Part shown: one piece after another, positions 35,108 through 43,180 of the stretch | Layout of the letters: each line of letters opens with the position of its first letter | How positions within the stretch are numbered: position 1 is the first letter of the stretch | Source of the DNA: Desulforapulum autotrophicum HRM2 | GTDB taxonomy: Bacteria > Desulfobacterota > Desulfobacteria > Desulfobacterales > Desulfobacteraceae | Assembly: GCF_000020365.1 (NCBI RefSeq) | Contig: NC_012108.1 | Coordinates: 4,410,001-4,474,000 of the forward strand | DNA length: 64,000 nucleotides | Direction of reading: 5' to 3' | Notes under the pieces: generated by a model | What the model was told of the DNA's origin: nothing | What the model saw: the letters and a program-made list of their open reading frames with translations, nothing else | The model's database searches: none | Position numbers and translations under genes: made by a program

Positions 35108-35916
35108 AATTGAATAAGCCTCCTGTAGTGTGAAAGTTGGCTTAATATGCCACGGGTGGGCAGGCTTTAAAAGATGGGGTTTATAGAGCGCTTACGTTGC
35201 TAGAATGCAACCGTTTGTTGGTCAGTTAGGTACTGTGCCTGCAGTCGATAGACCGGATTCCCATAATGCCGGTGATTTTGGTGCTTTCCTAGTTGGAGCA
35301 CCTCATGAGTTTGGTATAAAAGATTATGAAGAGTTGCAAGCTACAGATGGTCACATGGATATAGCCAGAGCAAGGCAAGGTGCAATTATTATTGCGCCAG
35401 TTCGTGTTAAAGGCGGCGGGGTTTACGTCGGTGATATGCATGCTATGCAAGGCGATGGTGAAATTGCTGGACATACCACAGATGTATCTGGAGTTGTTAC
35501 AATGCAAGTAACCGTTCTTAAAGGTTTAAACATTGAAGGACCAATAATTATACCGATTTATGAAGACTTACCTCATTTGGCAAGACCATTATCCAAGAAA
35601 GAGAAAGCTATTGCTAAAGTAGAATCAGAGAAGTGGAACGTTCCGATTGAGGAATCTGCACCACTTGCATTTGTTGGTAGTGGTAAGACTTTAAACCACG
35701 CCGTTGAAGTTGCACTCCATAGAGCTGGAAAGCTTTTAGGCATGACCGTGCCGGAAGTAATGAATAGATGTACAATCACGGGTAACATAGAAATAGGAAG
35801 AGCACCAGGTGTTGTTACCGCAACGTTTAGAGTACCGGTTGATAAGTTAAAAGAATTAGGCTTGTATGAGTTGGTTGCTGAGCAGTACAATCTACTGAAA
35901 TAAGCTAATGGTAAAG

Positions 35917-35951
35917 AGACCTCCGGGAGCTACTGCTTGGAGGTCTTTCTT
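35917..35951 (+). terminator. Rho-independent terminator of the amidase gene
   Basis: AGACCTCC pairs with GGAGGTCT across a 14-base loop and is followed by TTCTT, 14 bp after the stop at 35903. A second hairpin, GGAGGGGA with TCCCCTCC, follows at 36008-36041. Confidence 0.8.
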
Positions 35952-36177
35952 ATGTCAGATTCCCCATTTTTTCGGGCAACTCTATGCCTTCAGAATAATA
36001 CCAAGGTGGAGGGGATATTCCTCCCGGATTGCGTCCCCTCCTCCTTCTCAATCCATTAACAACTTTCGGTTCAAATGAACCGAATGTGTTAGTGGTGTCA
36101 TTAGCAGGTAAAGGTACCGGTTACCCCCCCATTTGAAACCTATCGTACTCCATTAAATTTTGAATTAAGATTTTCTA

Positions 36178-36220
36178 TTGACATACATAGCCTGCTATGC
36201 AATATACATAGCAGGCTATG
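36178..36220 (+). promoter_or_regulatory. Promoter with overlapping MarR-type operator
   Basis: TTGACA (36178-36183) and AATATA (36201-36206), 17 bases apart, form a sigma-70-like promoter. CATAGCCTGCTATG (36186-36199) and CATAGCAGGCTATG (36207-36220) are inverted copies of each other and each is nearly palindromic. They cover the spacer and the start-site region. The MarR gene begins 46 bp downstream, so autorepression is likely. Confidence 0.75.
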
Positions 36221-36266
36221 TGTTTATTGTGTGAAATTTAATTTTTTATACCGATGGAGAAGAAAA

Positions 36267-36716
36267 ATGAATCAGTTAAAAGAAAAATCTTTAGGATTTA
36301 CCTTGCACTACACCACGCGTATGGCCATGGCGCTTCTCCAGGAAAGGATAAAACGCCATAATGTGGCAGTTGGGCAATTCCCCATACTTGCCCATTTATG
36401 GGAAGAGCAGGGGATCACCCAGAAAGCCCTTTGTGATCTTATCCGTGTTGAACAACCCACCCTTGCAAACACGTTAAAACGGATGGAGCGGGATGGATTA
36501 ATAAAACGGGTCCCGGATAAAGAGGATAAAAGGCAATGGCGGATTTATATGACACAAAGAGCGTTGGATATTAAGGACGCACTGCAGGAGGCATCCCGCA
36601 GTGTAAATGAGATTATTAACGGAGGAATGAATGAAACCGAACAAAAAGAGTTCATGCGCCTGATCGGGATTATCACCTCAACCCTTGAAAATGAATTGTC
36701 AAAGGAATGTCAGTAA
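36267..36716 (+). CDS. MarR-family transcriptional regulator
   Basis: The 149-residue protein has the MarR winged helix: FPILAHLWEEQGITQKALCD, RVEQPTLANTLKRMERDGLI and KRVPDKEDKRQWRIYMTQRA with the wing. N- and C-terminal helices would form the dimer. GGAGAAGAAAA precedes ATG 36267; a longer frame to 36231 has no such site. It heads an apparent operon with a ferredoxin and an exported OsmC-type protein. The single Cys in ALCDLI is not in the N-terminal place used by OhrR peroxide sensors, so the signal may be a ligand rather than a peroxide. Confidence 0.9.
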   Translation: MNQLKEKSLGFTLHYTTRMAMALLQERIKRHNVAVGQFPILAHLWEEQGITQKALCDLIRVEQPTLANTLKRMERDGLIKRVPDKEDKRQWRIYMTQRALDIKDALQEASRSVNEIINGGMNETEQKEFMRLIGIITSTLENELSKECQ

Positions 36717-36718
36717 AG

Positions 36719-36967
36719 ATGAATAAAACAATTAATATCAATATGAATAAGTGTGACGGTGATGGCGGCTGTTTAAACTATTGTCCAAACCAAGTTTTTG
36801 AACTTAGAAAAATAACAGCAAATGAATATGATTCCCTGAAATTCTTGGGCAAATTCAAAACAATGATCAAAGGACGTGTGAAATCCTTTGCCGTCAATTC
36901 TGAAAATTGTGTGGAATGTGGCCTGTGCATCCAACAATGCCATGAACGAGCGATTCAATTCGTTTAA
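36719..36967 (+). CDS. Short ferredoxin-like iron-sulfur protein
   Basis: The ~82-residue protein has KCDGDGGCLNYCPNQVFEL near the start and CVECGLCIQQCHERAIQF at the end. The second motif is a complete CxxCxxCxxxC for one 4Fe-4S cluster. The first has only three Cys (C-x5-C-x3-CP) and would hold a 3Fe-4S cluster or one completed by another ligand. The start overlaps the marR stop region; ATG 36707 is also open, but AAAGGA is better spaced for 36719. It is co-transcribed with marR and the OsmC-like gene and probably supplies electrons, though the partner is unknown. Confidence 0.8.
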   Translation: MNKTININMNKCDGDGGCLNYCPNQVFELRKITANEYDSLKFLGKFKTMIKGRVKSFAVNSENCVECGLCIQQCHERAIQFV

Positions 36968-37009
36968 TTCTTCCTAAACAAATCAATTAAGAATAAAAGA
37001 GAAAAAACA

Positions 37010-38302
37010 ATGAAAACTCAATTTTTTACACTGTCAACAATAGCAGCTCTCCTTATTTCAGCAAGTGCAGCTTATGCACAAAATGATGTAAACCAAAGCC
37101 CAAAAGTTTATCAGATTGAAACCAGGCTGGACGAGTATACGCGTCCAACAACATTTACCCCTACAAAAGCTATACCTGTAAATGGTGCTATTTCTGAAAA
37201 TATTGTTACTACTACTCAGAACATCCTCAACAAAGAGGCACATTTTCTTAAGAAAGGTCTCGTGAAACCTGTTGGCGAGAAGCAATTCAGCGCATGGGAG
37301 CTTGTAAGTGATGAGGGTGGTTCGGGACATAGTCAAACAGCACCAAACCCTTTGACCTATTATGCGGCTGGAGCTTCTTCAAGCTTATTGACCCAGGTTG
37401 AAAGATTAATAAAAATATTGGCATTAGACGTTGAAGAGGTAAAAGTAGAATCAAAAATCTTTTTCAGATGGTTAGATCCGATGAGTGACAACTGGTCTGG
37501 TTATACAGATAAAGTTATCTCTAACATTCTCATTAAAAGTAGTGAATCACCTGAAAAGATAAAACAATTAGAAGAGAAAGCGATTAAAGCGTGGGCGGTT
37601 GGTGAAGGATTAGCAAATAAAACGACAATTGATGTAGGGATCCTTATCAATGGGGATGATTGGGCCGGGCTGAAAGCCCGTCCTGGCAAAGTAGCGTCAC
37701 CGATATCCATCGATAATGGCCGCACTATCACCAATGTAACTCCTGATCTGAACCTGCAAACAGTAGAAATTGAAAAAGATCTTGGTCTGGATATGGGTCA
37801 CTTCCCTAATCCGTTTACATTTAGTGAAATATCCCTAGCAGAATCTGCACATGATGCCACGCGTCCATACCTGCATAAAATAAGAGCGAAATCCTTGACT
37901 GAAAATTACCAGACCTGGGAGCTATTTACCGATGACAGCCGTGGATATGAGGGTATGGACAAAGCACCTACATCAAGAGATTATTTTACCGTGGGCACTT
38001 CGTTTTGCCTGATGAGTCAGCTTACAGCAAATAAAATGTACTTCCAGAAACAGGGCATCAATATCGATGATTTCAGAGTTGAACACCAGTTTAATTATCA
38101 ACAGGATAATTTCATGACCCCGACAATGACTGGTCACCTTGACCATGTCATCACCAGAGTCATCGTAAAAAGTGATGCAGCAAAAGAGGCACTGACGGAT
38201 TATGCAAAACAAGCCCTTCGCATGTGTTTTGCTGGTGAGGGTGTTCAAAATGAGACAGAGATGGAATCAAATGTCTACCTCAATGGAACGATTGTCAAAT
38301 AA
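37010..38302 (+). CDS. Exported protein with two OsmC-like domains
   Basis: A signal peptide (LSTIAALLISASAAYA-QN) precedes two similar halves of ~190 residues. Each half contains W-L--DE/DD (FSAWELVSDEGGSGHSQTAP and YQTWELFTDDSRGYEGMDKA), then PLTYYAAGASSSLLTQVERL or YFTVGTSFCLMSQLTANKM, and a final helix with GEGLANKT or MCFAGEGVQNE. These fit the OsmC/Ohr fold, which reduces organic peroxides with two Cys. The second half keeps both Cys positions (TSFCLM and RMCFAGEG); in the first half they are Ser or Ala-like. A tandem, secreted OsmC protein is unusual. It is third in the marR operon. Confidence 0.7.
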   Translation: MKTQFFTLSTIAALLISASAAYAQNDVNQSPKVYQIETRLDEYTRPTTFTPTKAIPVNGAISENIVTTTQNILNKEAHFLKKGLVKPVGEKQFSAWELVSDEGGSGHSQTAPNPLTYYAAGASSSLLTQVERLIKILALDVEEVKVESKIFFRWLDPMSDNWSGYTDKVISNILIKSSESPEKIKQLEEKAIKAWAVGEGLANKTTIDVGILINGDDWAGLKARPGKVASPISIDNGRTITNVTPDLNLQTVEIEKDLGLDMGHFPNPFTFSEISLAESAHDATRPYLHKIRAKSLTENYQTWELFTDDSRGYEGMDKAPTSRDYFTVGTSFCLMSQLTANKMYFQKQGINIDDFRVEHQFNYQQDNFMTPTMTGHLDHVITRVIVKSDAAKEALTDYAKQALRMCFAGEGVQNETEMESNVYLNGTIVK

Positions 38303-38322
38303 TTTTAAATGACAAATCTGTC

Positions 38323-38363
38323 AAGCATTCAGGCAGAAGATATCCAATTCTGTCTGAATGCTT
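38323..38363 (+). terminator. Long hairpin after the OsmC-like gene
   Basis: AAGCATTCAGGCAGAA pairs with TTCTGTCTGAATGCTT, one mismatch in 16, across a 9-base loop, 20 bp after the stop. There is no long T-run. The remaining gap to 38612 shows nothing else. Confidence 0.6.
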
Positions 38364-38612
38364 ACCACCACCGTAAGGGAAAAAATAGTCAAAAAGATGA
38401 AGACGGGATGCATAACCAGATGGGTCAGATGAAATGCATGCTCTGCCATGAAGACCATACATAAGAGGGTTATACAACTTGCTTTGATCAGCAGTTGGCT
38501 AAAATAACCGAAATTATTGTCTTGGTACAGGTCAATATGGGCGGGTGCTCCTATTTTGTGGCTATTGCTATGATAGCTTTAAAACCCGTACAGGGCTTTT
38601 CCATTATTTCCC

Positions 38613-38816
38613 TCAGCCGAAAACCGGACCACATGATTTTTTAGCCGTCACCTTTTTTTTAAGGACAGGATGTTCCTTGAAGTAACGCTTGTCCTTTAAT
38701 AAATGACATTTTTTGTATTTTGATCCACTACCACACCAGCAGGGATCATTCTTTCGCGGTAATATTGCAGGGGGTACTTGTTCATTATTATTAAAAAACC
38801 GACTGAGCCAGCCCAT
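38613..38816 (-). CDS. SEC-C motif small protein
   Basis: The 67-residue protein contains PRKNDPCWCGSGSKYKKCHL, the zinc-binding SEC-C motif found at the end of SecA and in many small proteins. The rest is basic and short. AGGAG lies 8 bases before ATG 38816. The motif binds zinc and often mediates protein contact. The specific partner is unknown, and the gene stands alone just downstream of the photolyase on the same strand. Confidence 0.8.
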   Translation of the reverse strand: MGWLSRFFNNNEQVPPAILPRKNDPCWCGSGSKYKKCHLLKDKRYFKEHPVLKKKVTAKKSCGPVFG

Positions 38817-38894
38817 AGAAGATGCTCCTATTTTTTACGAATATTTAAAGCGTTATAGTATATGCGGAGCATTGATTTTGTAAAGAATTAATGA

Positions 38895-40256
38895 TCAAAT
38901 TAAAAATTTCACCCTGTCTACATATCCTTTAATATCACATTTCCTTTCAAGCCCGGACGCTGCCATATATCGGACCTTACCGAATATGGGCCTTTCAAAC
39001 CAGGCCCGATCATGCAGGCCGAAAATCCAGCCAACCCCGGCATAGGAATTGGGGTCTCTGCCATCCAGAAAATAGGCGTTATTAAGGTCTATCATTGTTT
39101 CATAAGCCCGGAGAGGTGTGGGGCTCCATTCTAAAATCTTTTTGCCCCAATACATTCTCATATAATTATGCATGAAACCTGTAACGATCATTTCCTTCAT
39201 GGCGGCATTCCAATATTCATCATGGGTGCGACATGCGATAAGCTGTGATTTTGTATAGACAGGGTCACGCACATCTTTTTCATGCTCTGCCAGCGTCTTT
39301 GTCGGCCATGCGGGAAGGCAGCCCAAAGAATCATAATACGGATTAAAATAAACAAAATTGGCTGCCAGCTCTCTTCTGACAATCAGTTCTTCCAGGTATG
39401 CTGCCGCAGCTTCTTGAGCTTCATTTTTACATGCTTTTATTTTAAGCGCCAGATACAAAGGTGAAATCTGGCCGAAATGAAGATACGGGCTCATGCAGGA
39501 GACAGCCAGATATTTAGGCTCATTTCGATGCACCGCATATCTTGAGAAGTGCTGGTCTAAAAACACGTCAAATCGAGCCTTTGCTTCAGATGTTCCCCCC
39601 CTGAAAATGTGGGAAACCGGCTGGATACTGTCATCAACATTCAAATCCTTCAAAACGGTTTTTATACGCTCCAATTCTGTACTTTTTAAAGCAATTTCAA
39701 GAGACGGATTCCGCAATTCAATATGTTCGATGGGTGTGAGATATTGATCCAGCTGTCGGCTGATTTTCGGCCGTATGGTATAGGCCGCATATTCTGCCTT
39801 ATCAGATACCTGTTCAACAGGAATCACAACATCTGTTTCGACCTGAACAACAGGGCAGCCTGATTTTTCTGCTATGGCCTTCCGCCAGGCCCTTTGATGA
39901 CGTAAATACCCTCGGTCACAAACGATCATGGACGCCTTTCGTCCAATATCCAGAACCTCTTTAACCGGGTGTCCGATCCTGAAAATCATCCGGATTCCCC
40001 TTTTTTCAAGGCTCTTTCTCGTTTCATTCAACCCTTCAAGCATAAATGTGTAATGTCTCAAATTGGCGTCCGGAGAGTCGTTTGTCAAACTGAAAACCAC
40101 CACCACCATTTTATCTTGCTGATTGGCTTGATATATAGCGTATTCCAAGGCATGGTTTTCTTCGGCCCTCTGAGCCTGCTGCATCCAATACAACACATAT
40201 TCACCGCTAATTACACGTGCACGATTCAGCTTTTTTATCCGGTTTTTTAACTGCAT
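38895..40256 (-). CDS. phr: Class II CPD photolyase
   Basis: The 453-residue protein repairs cyclobutane pyrimidine dimers with light and FADH. The N-terminal photolyase domain starts with ARVISGEYVLYWMQQAQRAE, and YLRHQRAWRKAIAEKSGCPV follows. The class II C-terminal signatures are clear: VSCMSPYLHFGQISPLYLAL, ELIVRRELAANFVYFNPYYD, MKEMIVTGFMHNYMRMYWGK and YETMIDLNNAYFLDGRDPNS, ending in the FAD-site GVGWIFGLHDRAWFERPIFG. Length is normal. AAAGGAG lies 11 bases before ATG 40256. The start is only a few bases after the end of a decayed ADP-ribosylglycohydrolase gene. Confidence 0.95.
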   Translation of the reverse strand: MQLKNRIKKLNRARVISGEYVLYWMQQAQRAEENHALEYAIYQANQQDKMVVVVFSLTNDSPDANLRHYTFMLEGLNETRKSLEKRGIRMIFRIGHPVKEVLDIGRKASMIVCDRGYLRHQRAWRKAIAEKSGCPVVQVETDVVIPVEQVSDKAEYAAYTIRPKISRQLDQYLTPIEHIELRNPSLEIALKSTELERIKTVLKDLNVDDSIQPVSHIFRGGTSEAKARFDVFLDQHFSRYAVHRNEPKYLAVSCMSPYLHFGQISPLYLALKIKACKNEAQEAAAAYLEELIVRRELAANFVYFNPYYDSLGCLPAWPTKTLAEHEKDVRDPVYTKSQLIACRTHDEYWNAAMKEMIVTGFMHNYMRMYWGKKILEWSPTPLRAYETMIDLNNAYFLDGRDPNSYAGVGWIFGLHDRAWFERPIFGKVRYMAASGLERKCDIKGYVDRVKFLI

Positions 40257-40258
40257 TG

Positions 40259-40559
40259 TTACTTCGGCTCCTTTAGAAAAACCATCTCCGACGGCTGCAG
40301 CAACCCATTTATCCAGCGTTCAGGCCAACAGGACAAGCCGCCTTGGGCGCCAAGCAGTGCACCTAAAACAGCACCTCTACCGGCATTGCCAGGGCTTCCC
40401 AATGAACATGCCGTAAAATGCGCCTGCTGCCCGATCTTTATAGGTTGATTCGGCTGTCATTTCATTATCCCATCGGTTCAATTGTTGAACAAACGCCATC
40501 AACTCCGATGACCTGCCAAGCCAGAAAAGCCCGATTGTTTGGAATACCTCTTTTGTCAA
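40259..40559 (-). pseudogene. ADP-ribosylglycohydrolase family gene, internally deleted
   Basis: The start reads TYKDRAAGAFYGMFIG, the typical opening of ADP-ribosylglycohydrolase family proteins. A frame change follows, and then GNAGRGAVLGALLGAQGG and PERWINGLLQP, typical of the end of the same family. The whole catalytic middle is missing, so most of a ~300-residue enzyme was deleted. Its stop is 3 bp before the photolyase ATG, so the original pair was probably an operon. Confidence 0.7.
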
Positions 40560-40611
40560 TTAAGGCCCATGATCAAAATAAAATCTTCCAAAACATGGTC
40601 TAGGATTTTTC

Positions 40612-41241
40612 TTAACCGGAGCCTACATCTATCGGAATCAGAATTTCGTTTCGCCTCAAGAACCACGGCATAAAGGGAGGGTTATATCGAGCCCATATGG
40701 GAACACCCACAGCGGTAAAACCCATTCTGTGAATCCATGACTCCAGTTCCGCCTTATATCGCAGATAGCCCTTCTCGCTCCAAAAACCAGAGTATCCTAC
40801 GACAGCCATCCGTCGAGCTGGTATCTGTCGCAATGTAACCTCTAAATTTTCTGGCGCAGGAAGGGTTTCCATCGTGTATCCGCTTGGCATCATGAAGCTT
40901 ACCACCCAGCTATCTTTATCAGGCGCCTGCGTCACTGGAGCTGTCATCTTGATCTTTTCCCCCTTTTTTTGTTGAGATACAGGGGCCGTCATCGATATTT
41001 TGTCGCGTGACCGATTGTCACCGGAGATATACCCAAAGAGTTTTTTGAATGCGATATTACCAGCATCTTCCATATTTTCTTCTACAACGGTTTCGGCAAC
41101 AATGTGGGTTGAATAATCACGGACCTCGAAATGATTGTCTTTTTTTACCACTTTGTACTTAACCTCTTCGATGGCCATGGCATGAACGGTTCCAATTATT
41201 ATAATCGCCGTTACACTTATAATTATTAAAAAGAATTTCAT
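40612..41241 (-). CDS. Exported SOUL-family haem-binding protein
   Basis: The 209-residue protein has an N-terminal signal or anchor (FFLIIISVTAIIIIGTVHAM). The SOUL domain follows: EEVKYKVVKKDNHFEVRDYS, AFKKLFGYISGDNRS, KISMTAPVSQQ, KIKMTAPVTQA, VVSFMMPSGYTMETLPAPEN and MAVVGYSGFWSEKGYLRYKA. The repeated MTAPV and the FMMP-Y are family marks. SOUL proteins bind haem in some organisms, and the bacterial role is unclear. The ribosome site is weak. It probably acts in the periplasm. Confidence 0.9.
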   Translation of the reverse strand: MKFFLIIISVTAIIIIGTVHAMAIEEVKYKVVKKDNHFEVRDYSTHIVAETVVEENMEDAGNIAFKKLFGYISGDNRSRDKISMTAPVSQQKKGEKIKMTAPVTQAPDKDSWVVSFMMPSGYTMETLPAPENLEVTLRQIPARRMAVVGYSGFWSEKGYLRYKAELESWIHRMGFTAVGVPIWARYNPPFMPWFLRRNEILIPIDVGSG

Positions 41242-41282
41242 CTGATGTTTCCACTATTTGTCGACCTTTTGAATAAAAAAGA

Positions 41283-41303
41283 CAGAGCCTCCAAGAGGCT
41301 CTG
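41283..41303. terminator. Hairpin CAGAGCCTC / GAGGCTCTG
   Basis: A perfect 9-bp stem with a CAA loop lies between two minus-strand genes, 31 bp after the stop of the small acidic protein. On the minus strand it is followed by TCTTTTTT, so it should end the small gene's transcript. Confidence 0.75.
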
Positions 41304-41333
41304 CTGTTTCATATTCCTGGCTCAAAGTTTGTA

Positions 41334-41477
41334 TCATCCGGCAACATCAATTCCAGGATCGCACCCAAGGTTTTTATCCGGTTTTTCACACTCAAAGTTT
41401 TTACTACGGGTATCTACGTGACCTTCTTCTGACTCTTCTTTGCTTTCTGTATAATCTTGTGTTTTATCCGTCGTCAT
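41334..41477 (-). CDS. Small acidic protein, 47 residues
   Basis: The frame reads MTTDKTQDYTESKEESEEGH and later CEKPDKNLGCDPGIDVAG. GAGGTGA is placed 4 bases before ATG 41477 and a strong terminator hairpin follows the stop, so the short gene looks real. It is hydrophilic and acidic with two Cys near the end and no signal peptide. I do not recognise a family and give no function. Confidence 0.55.
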   Translation of the reverse strand: MTTDKTQDYTESKEESEEGHVDTRSKNFECEKPDKNLGCDPGIDVAG

Positions 41478-41653
41478 TTAATCACCTCATTGTTTTTGGT
41501 TAATTAAAATTTCGTTCGATTACTTAGAATATAATTTAAGTCTGAATTCCAGTATTTCAATAAGGGCATAAAGAGGGCTTAATGATAGGTTAAAACAATC
41601 TTTTGATTCGTTGCCACATCCAATTTAGGATAGGATCATGATTTAAAAAAATT

Positions 41654-42166
41654 CTATGATTCAGGCTTTTTACCTTTGCCTGACAGGGCAACAACAAAGG
41701 AAACCCCCCAGGCACCGGCCAGACACAATAGGGTGAATATCAGTGAAAACCGCCACCCAAAATACGCGATCAATACAGGTATCAGGACCGGTTTCACGGC
41801 CCTGCTGGATAAAAAATTGGCCAGGTATACATCGTCCATGTTCTTCTCTTTCAATGTTTTGAGAAAGGGGAACCAGGCAAAAACAGGCCCCATGGAAACA
41901 ATACCGGCCAGGGATGAAAATATCATTCCTTTGATTCCAACCTTTTGGCCCATGAACCGGGTGATATGGGCAGCCGATATATAGAAGTTGAGCAAAAACA
42001 TCATGACAAGAGCTATGAGCAAGGGCAAGGCCACCTGCAAGGTAATGTTTTTTATAATCTTGAGGGCTGGAATGAGCCGGTCCGGCATGGTCACCCACAC
42101 CAATAGGTAGACAACAGCGACACAGACTGGAAACATCCAGGATTTTACCTGCTTTGACACTTGCAT
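41654..42166 (-). CDS. Permease half, second gene of a split DUF318-type pair
   Basis: The ~170-residue protein has about five membrane helices, with SSLAGIVSMGPVFAWFPFLK, ANFLSSRAVKPVLIPVLIAY and a basic end. The pattern (G-VSMGP, LSSRAVK-VLIP) resembles half of a DUF318/YraQ-type permease, a group linked to metal or metalloid efflux. ATG 42166 overlaps the stop of the upstream gene as TAATG, so translation is coupled. The two proteins probably make one transporter. Confidence 0.7.
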   Translation of the reverse strand: MQVSKQVKSWMFPVCVAVVYLLVWVTMPDRLIPALKIIKNITLQVALPLLIALVMMFLLNFYISAAHITRFMGQKVGIKGMIFSSLAGIVSMGPVFAWFPFLKTLKEKNMDDVYLANFLSSRAVKPVLIPVLIAYFGWRFSLIFTLLCLAGAWGVSFVVALSGKGKKPES

Positions 42167-42924
42167 TACCATACCCCCGCACAAAAAACCGTCAGCAGGG
42201 AGGCAAGAATAGTCACGACAAAAGCTGCCCCGTTACGGACCAGGGCAAACCGAACACCCAGGGCATGGGCCTCAGCAGGCATCTGGACCAACCCGATGCT
42301 CACCCAGGACATCATCAGAGCACAGACCCCGGCCCACCCTGCTCCCAATTCCAGCAAAGACTGACCGATGACATAGGAATTCACCGGATTGCCAGCAAAG
42401 ATGCTCCCGGCAAAGGCCCCAATGATGGTGTCTGTCAGCGGGTTTCCAGAAAAAATTTTCAGGATCAGCTCCCGGGACAAAAAGGACTGAATCAGCCCCA
42501 TGATCAGGATGACGCCCATCAAAACCGGCGCCATGGAAAAAAATTGTTTCGCAGTTTTTTTAAGGGCCATGTGGACAGATGTTGATTTTTGTATAGACGC
42601 CTGGGAAACCGGGGAATCAGCATACTTCTCAATCAGGTCTCGCACCCGGCCGCTAAGGCCGGTAATCACCCGAATACCGCTGCTTTCAAGGGGCTGGGCA
42701 ATATGGGGGGCAAGATGACCGACCATCAGTATTTGGGCTTCCATTTCAATCAGACGGGCAAGGGCCTTGATGCCGGCACCGGATCGGGTTGACATTGGCG
42801 GGGCCTGAACCGCCTCAAAACTCATGTCCAAGGTGTCCACAACAATGAGCCAGTCGGCACTGCTCACCTTGCCTGTAATCCGGGCATCAAGATGGTTATT
42901 ATCAGCAGGAAAACCAATTTTCAT
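42166..42924 (-). CDS. NifX-like domain fused to a permease half
   Basis: Residues 1-105 are a NifX/NifB C-terminal-type domain: MKIGFPADNNHLDARITGKV, QILMVGHLAPHIAQPLESSG and IRVITGLSGRVRDLIEKYAD. Residues ~130-250 hold four or five helices with APVLMGVILIMGLIQSF, GAFAGSIFAGNPVNSYVIGQ and MMSWVSIGLVQMPAEAHALG. The gene is coupled to the second permease half. A soluble metal-cluster-type domain on a transporter suggests metal or cluster sensing at the cytoplasmic face, which is inference. ATG 42924 is the natural start because the NifX strand begins there. Confidence 0.75.
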   Translation of the reverse strand: MKIGFPADNNHLDARITGKVSSADWLIVVDTLDMSFEAVQAPPMSTRSGAGIKALARLIEMEAQILMVGHLAPHIAQPLESSGIRVITGLSGRVRDLIEKYADSPVSQASIQKSTSVHMALKKTAKQFFSMAPVLMGVILIMGLIQSFLSRELILKIFSGNPLTDTIIGAFAGSIFAGNPVNSYVIGQSLLELGAGWAGVCALMMSWVSIGLVQMPAEAHALGVRFALVRNGAAFVVTILASLLTVFCAGVW

Positions 42925-43063
42925 AGACCGTCCCCATCTCCCATTCGTACCTTTGATTTAAAAAGCAACACCCCTTTATCCCTCATTTTCTTTCCTCGTG
43001 GTTGCAATTTTCATTGTAATGGGAGGTTTTATCATAAAACCAGGGCAATGGGCAAACCCCTGA

Positions 43064-43180
43064 GTGAATAGCAGAATTTATGTGAACTACTCGCCCCTAA
43101 AGGGGCAGAGCTTCCGAAGTTAGGCCGCTCTGCCTAACTCCTTCTTTTTTGACGTTTCACAGCCATGAGCGCATATTCCT
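43064..43180 (-). ncRNA. Predicted reRNA/omega-RNA of TnpB with guide
   Basis: On the minus strand the end of tnpB and the right end fold as AGTTAGGC with GCCTAACT, followed by TTCGGAAGCTC and the GCCCC-TTTA-GGGGC hairpin. In this family the RNA comes from the tnpB 3' end and its guide is the flanking DNA. The guide here would begin ATAAATTCTGCTATTCAC just beyond 43082. The 5' end is a guess. Confidence 0.55.

Larger units (their letters stand above)
30040..35195 (-). mobile_element. IS66-family element, itself interrupted by IS21
   Basis: The inverted ends are GTAAGCGCTCAATAAACC at the left and GTAAGCGCTCTATAAACC read inward from the right, typical of IS66. The 8-bp target duplication GTTGCTAG flanks it (30032-30039 and 35196-35203). 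On the minus strand it carries tnpA, tnpB and tnpC in order; tnpC is split by an IS21 element. Without the IS21 and one 8-bp repeat the element would be ~2.5 kb, a normal IS66 size. Confidence 0.95.
29444..35903 (+). pseudogene. Acetamidase/formamidase gene split by nested insertion sequences
   Basis: The 5' part (29444-30039) encodes MAKQTVFVNTFTNGVIGPS, HGGHEVASPVLVENAEVGDA and a Cys-rich insert (CPNCGTI, CVVCKICGKPC). The 3' part (35204-35903) continues MQPFVGQLGTVPAVDRPDSH, NAGDFGAFLVGAPHEFG, GGGVYVGDMHAMQGDGEIAG and ends VAEQYNLLK. Joining them with one GTTGCTAG copy gives DIPGVVAR-MQPFVG in frame, an ~430-residue amidase that would release ammonia from formamide or short amides. A terminator follows at 35917. 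The gene is dead as it stands but could revert by precise excision. Confidence 0.85.
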
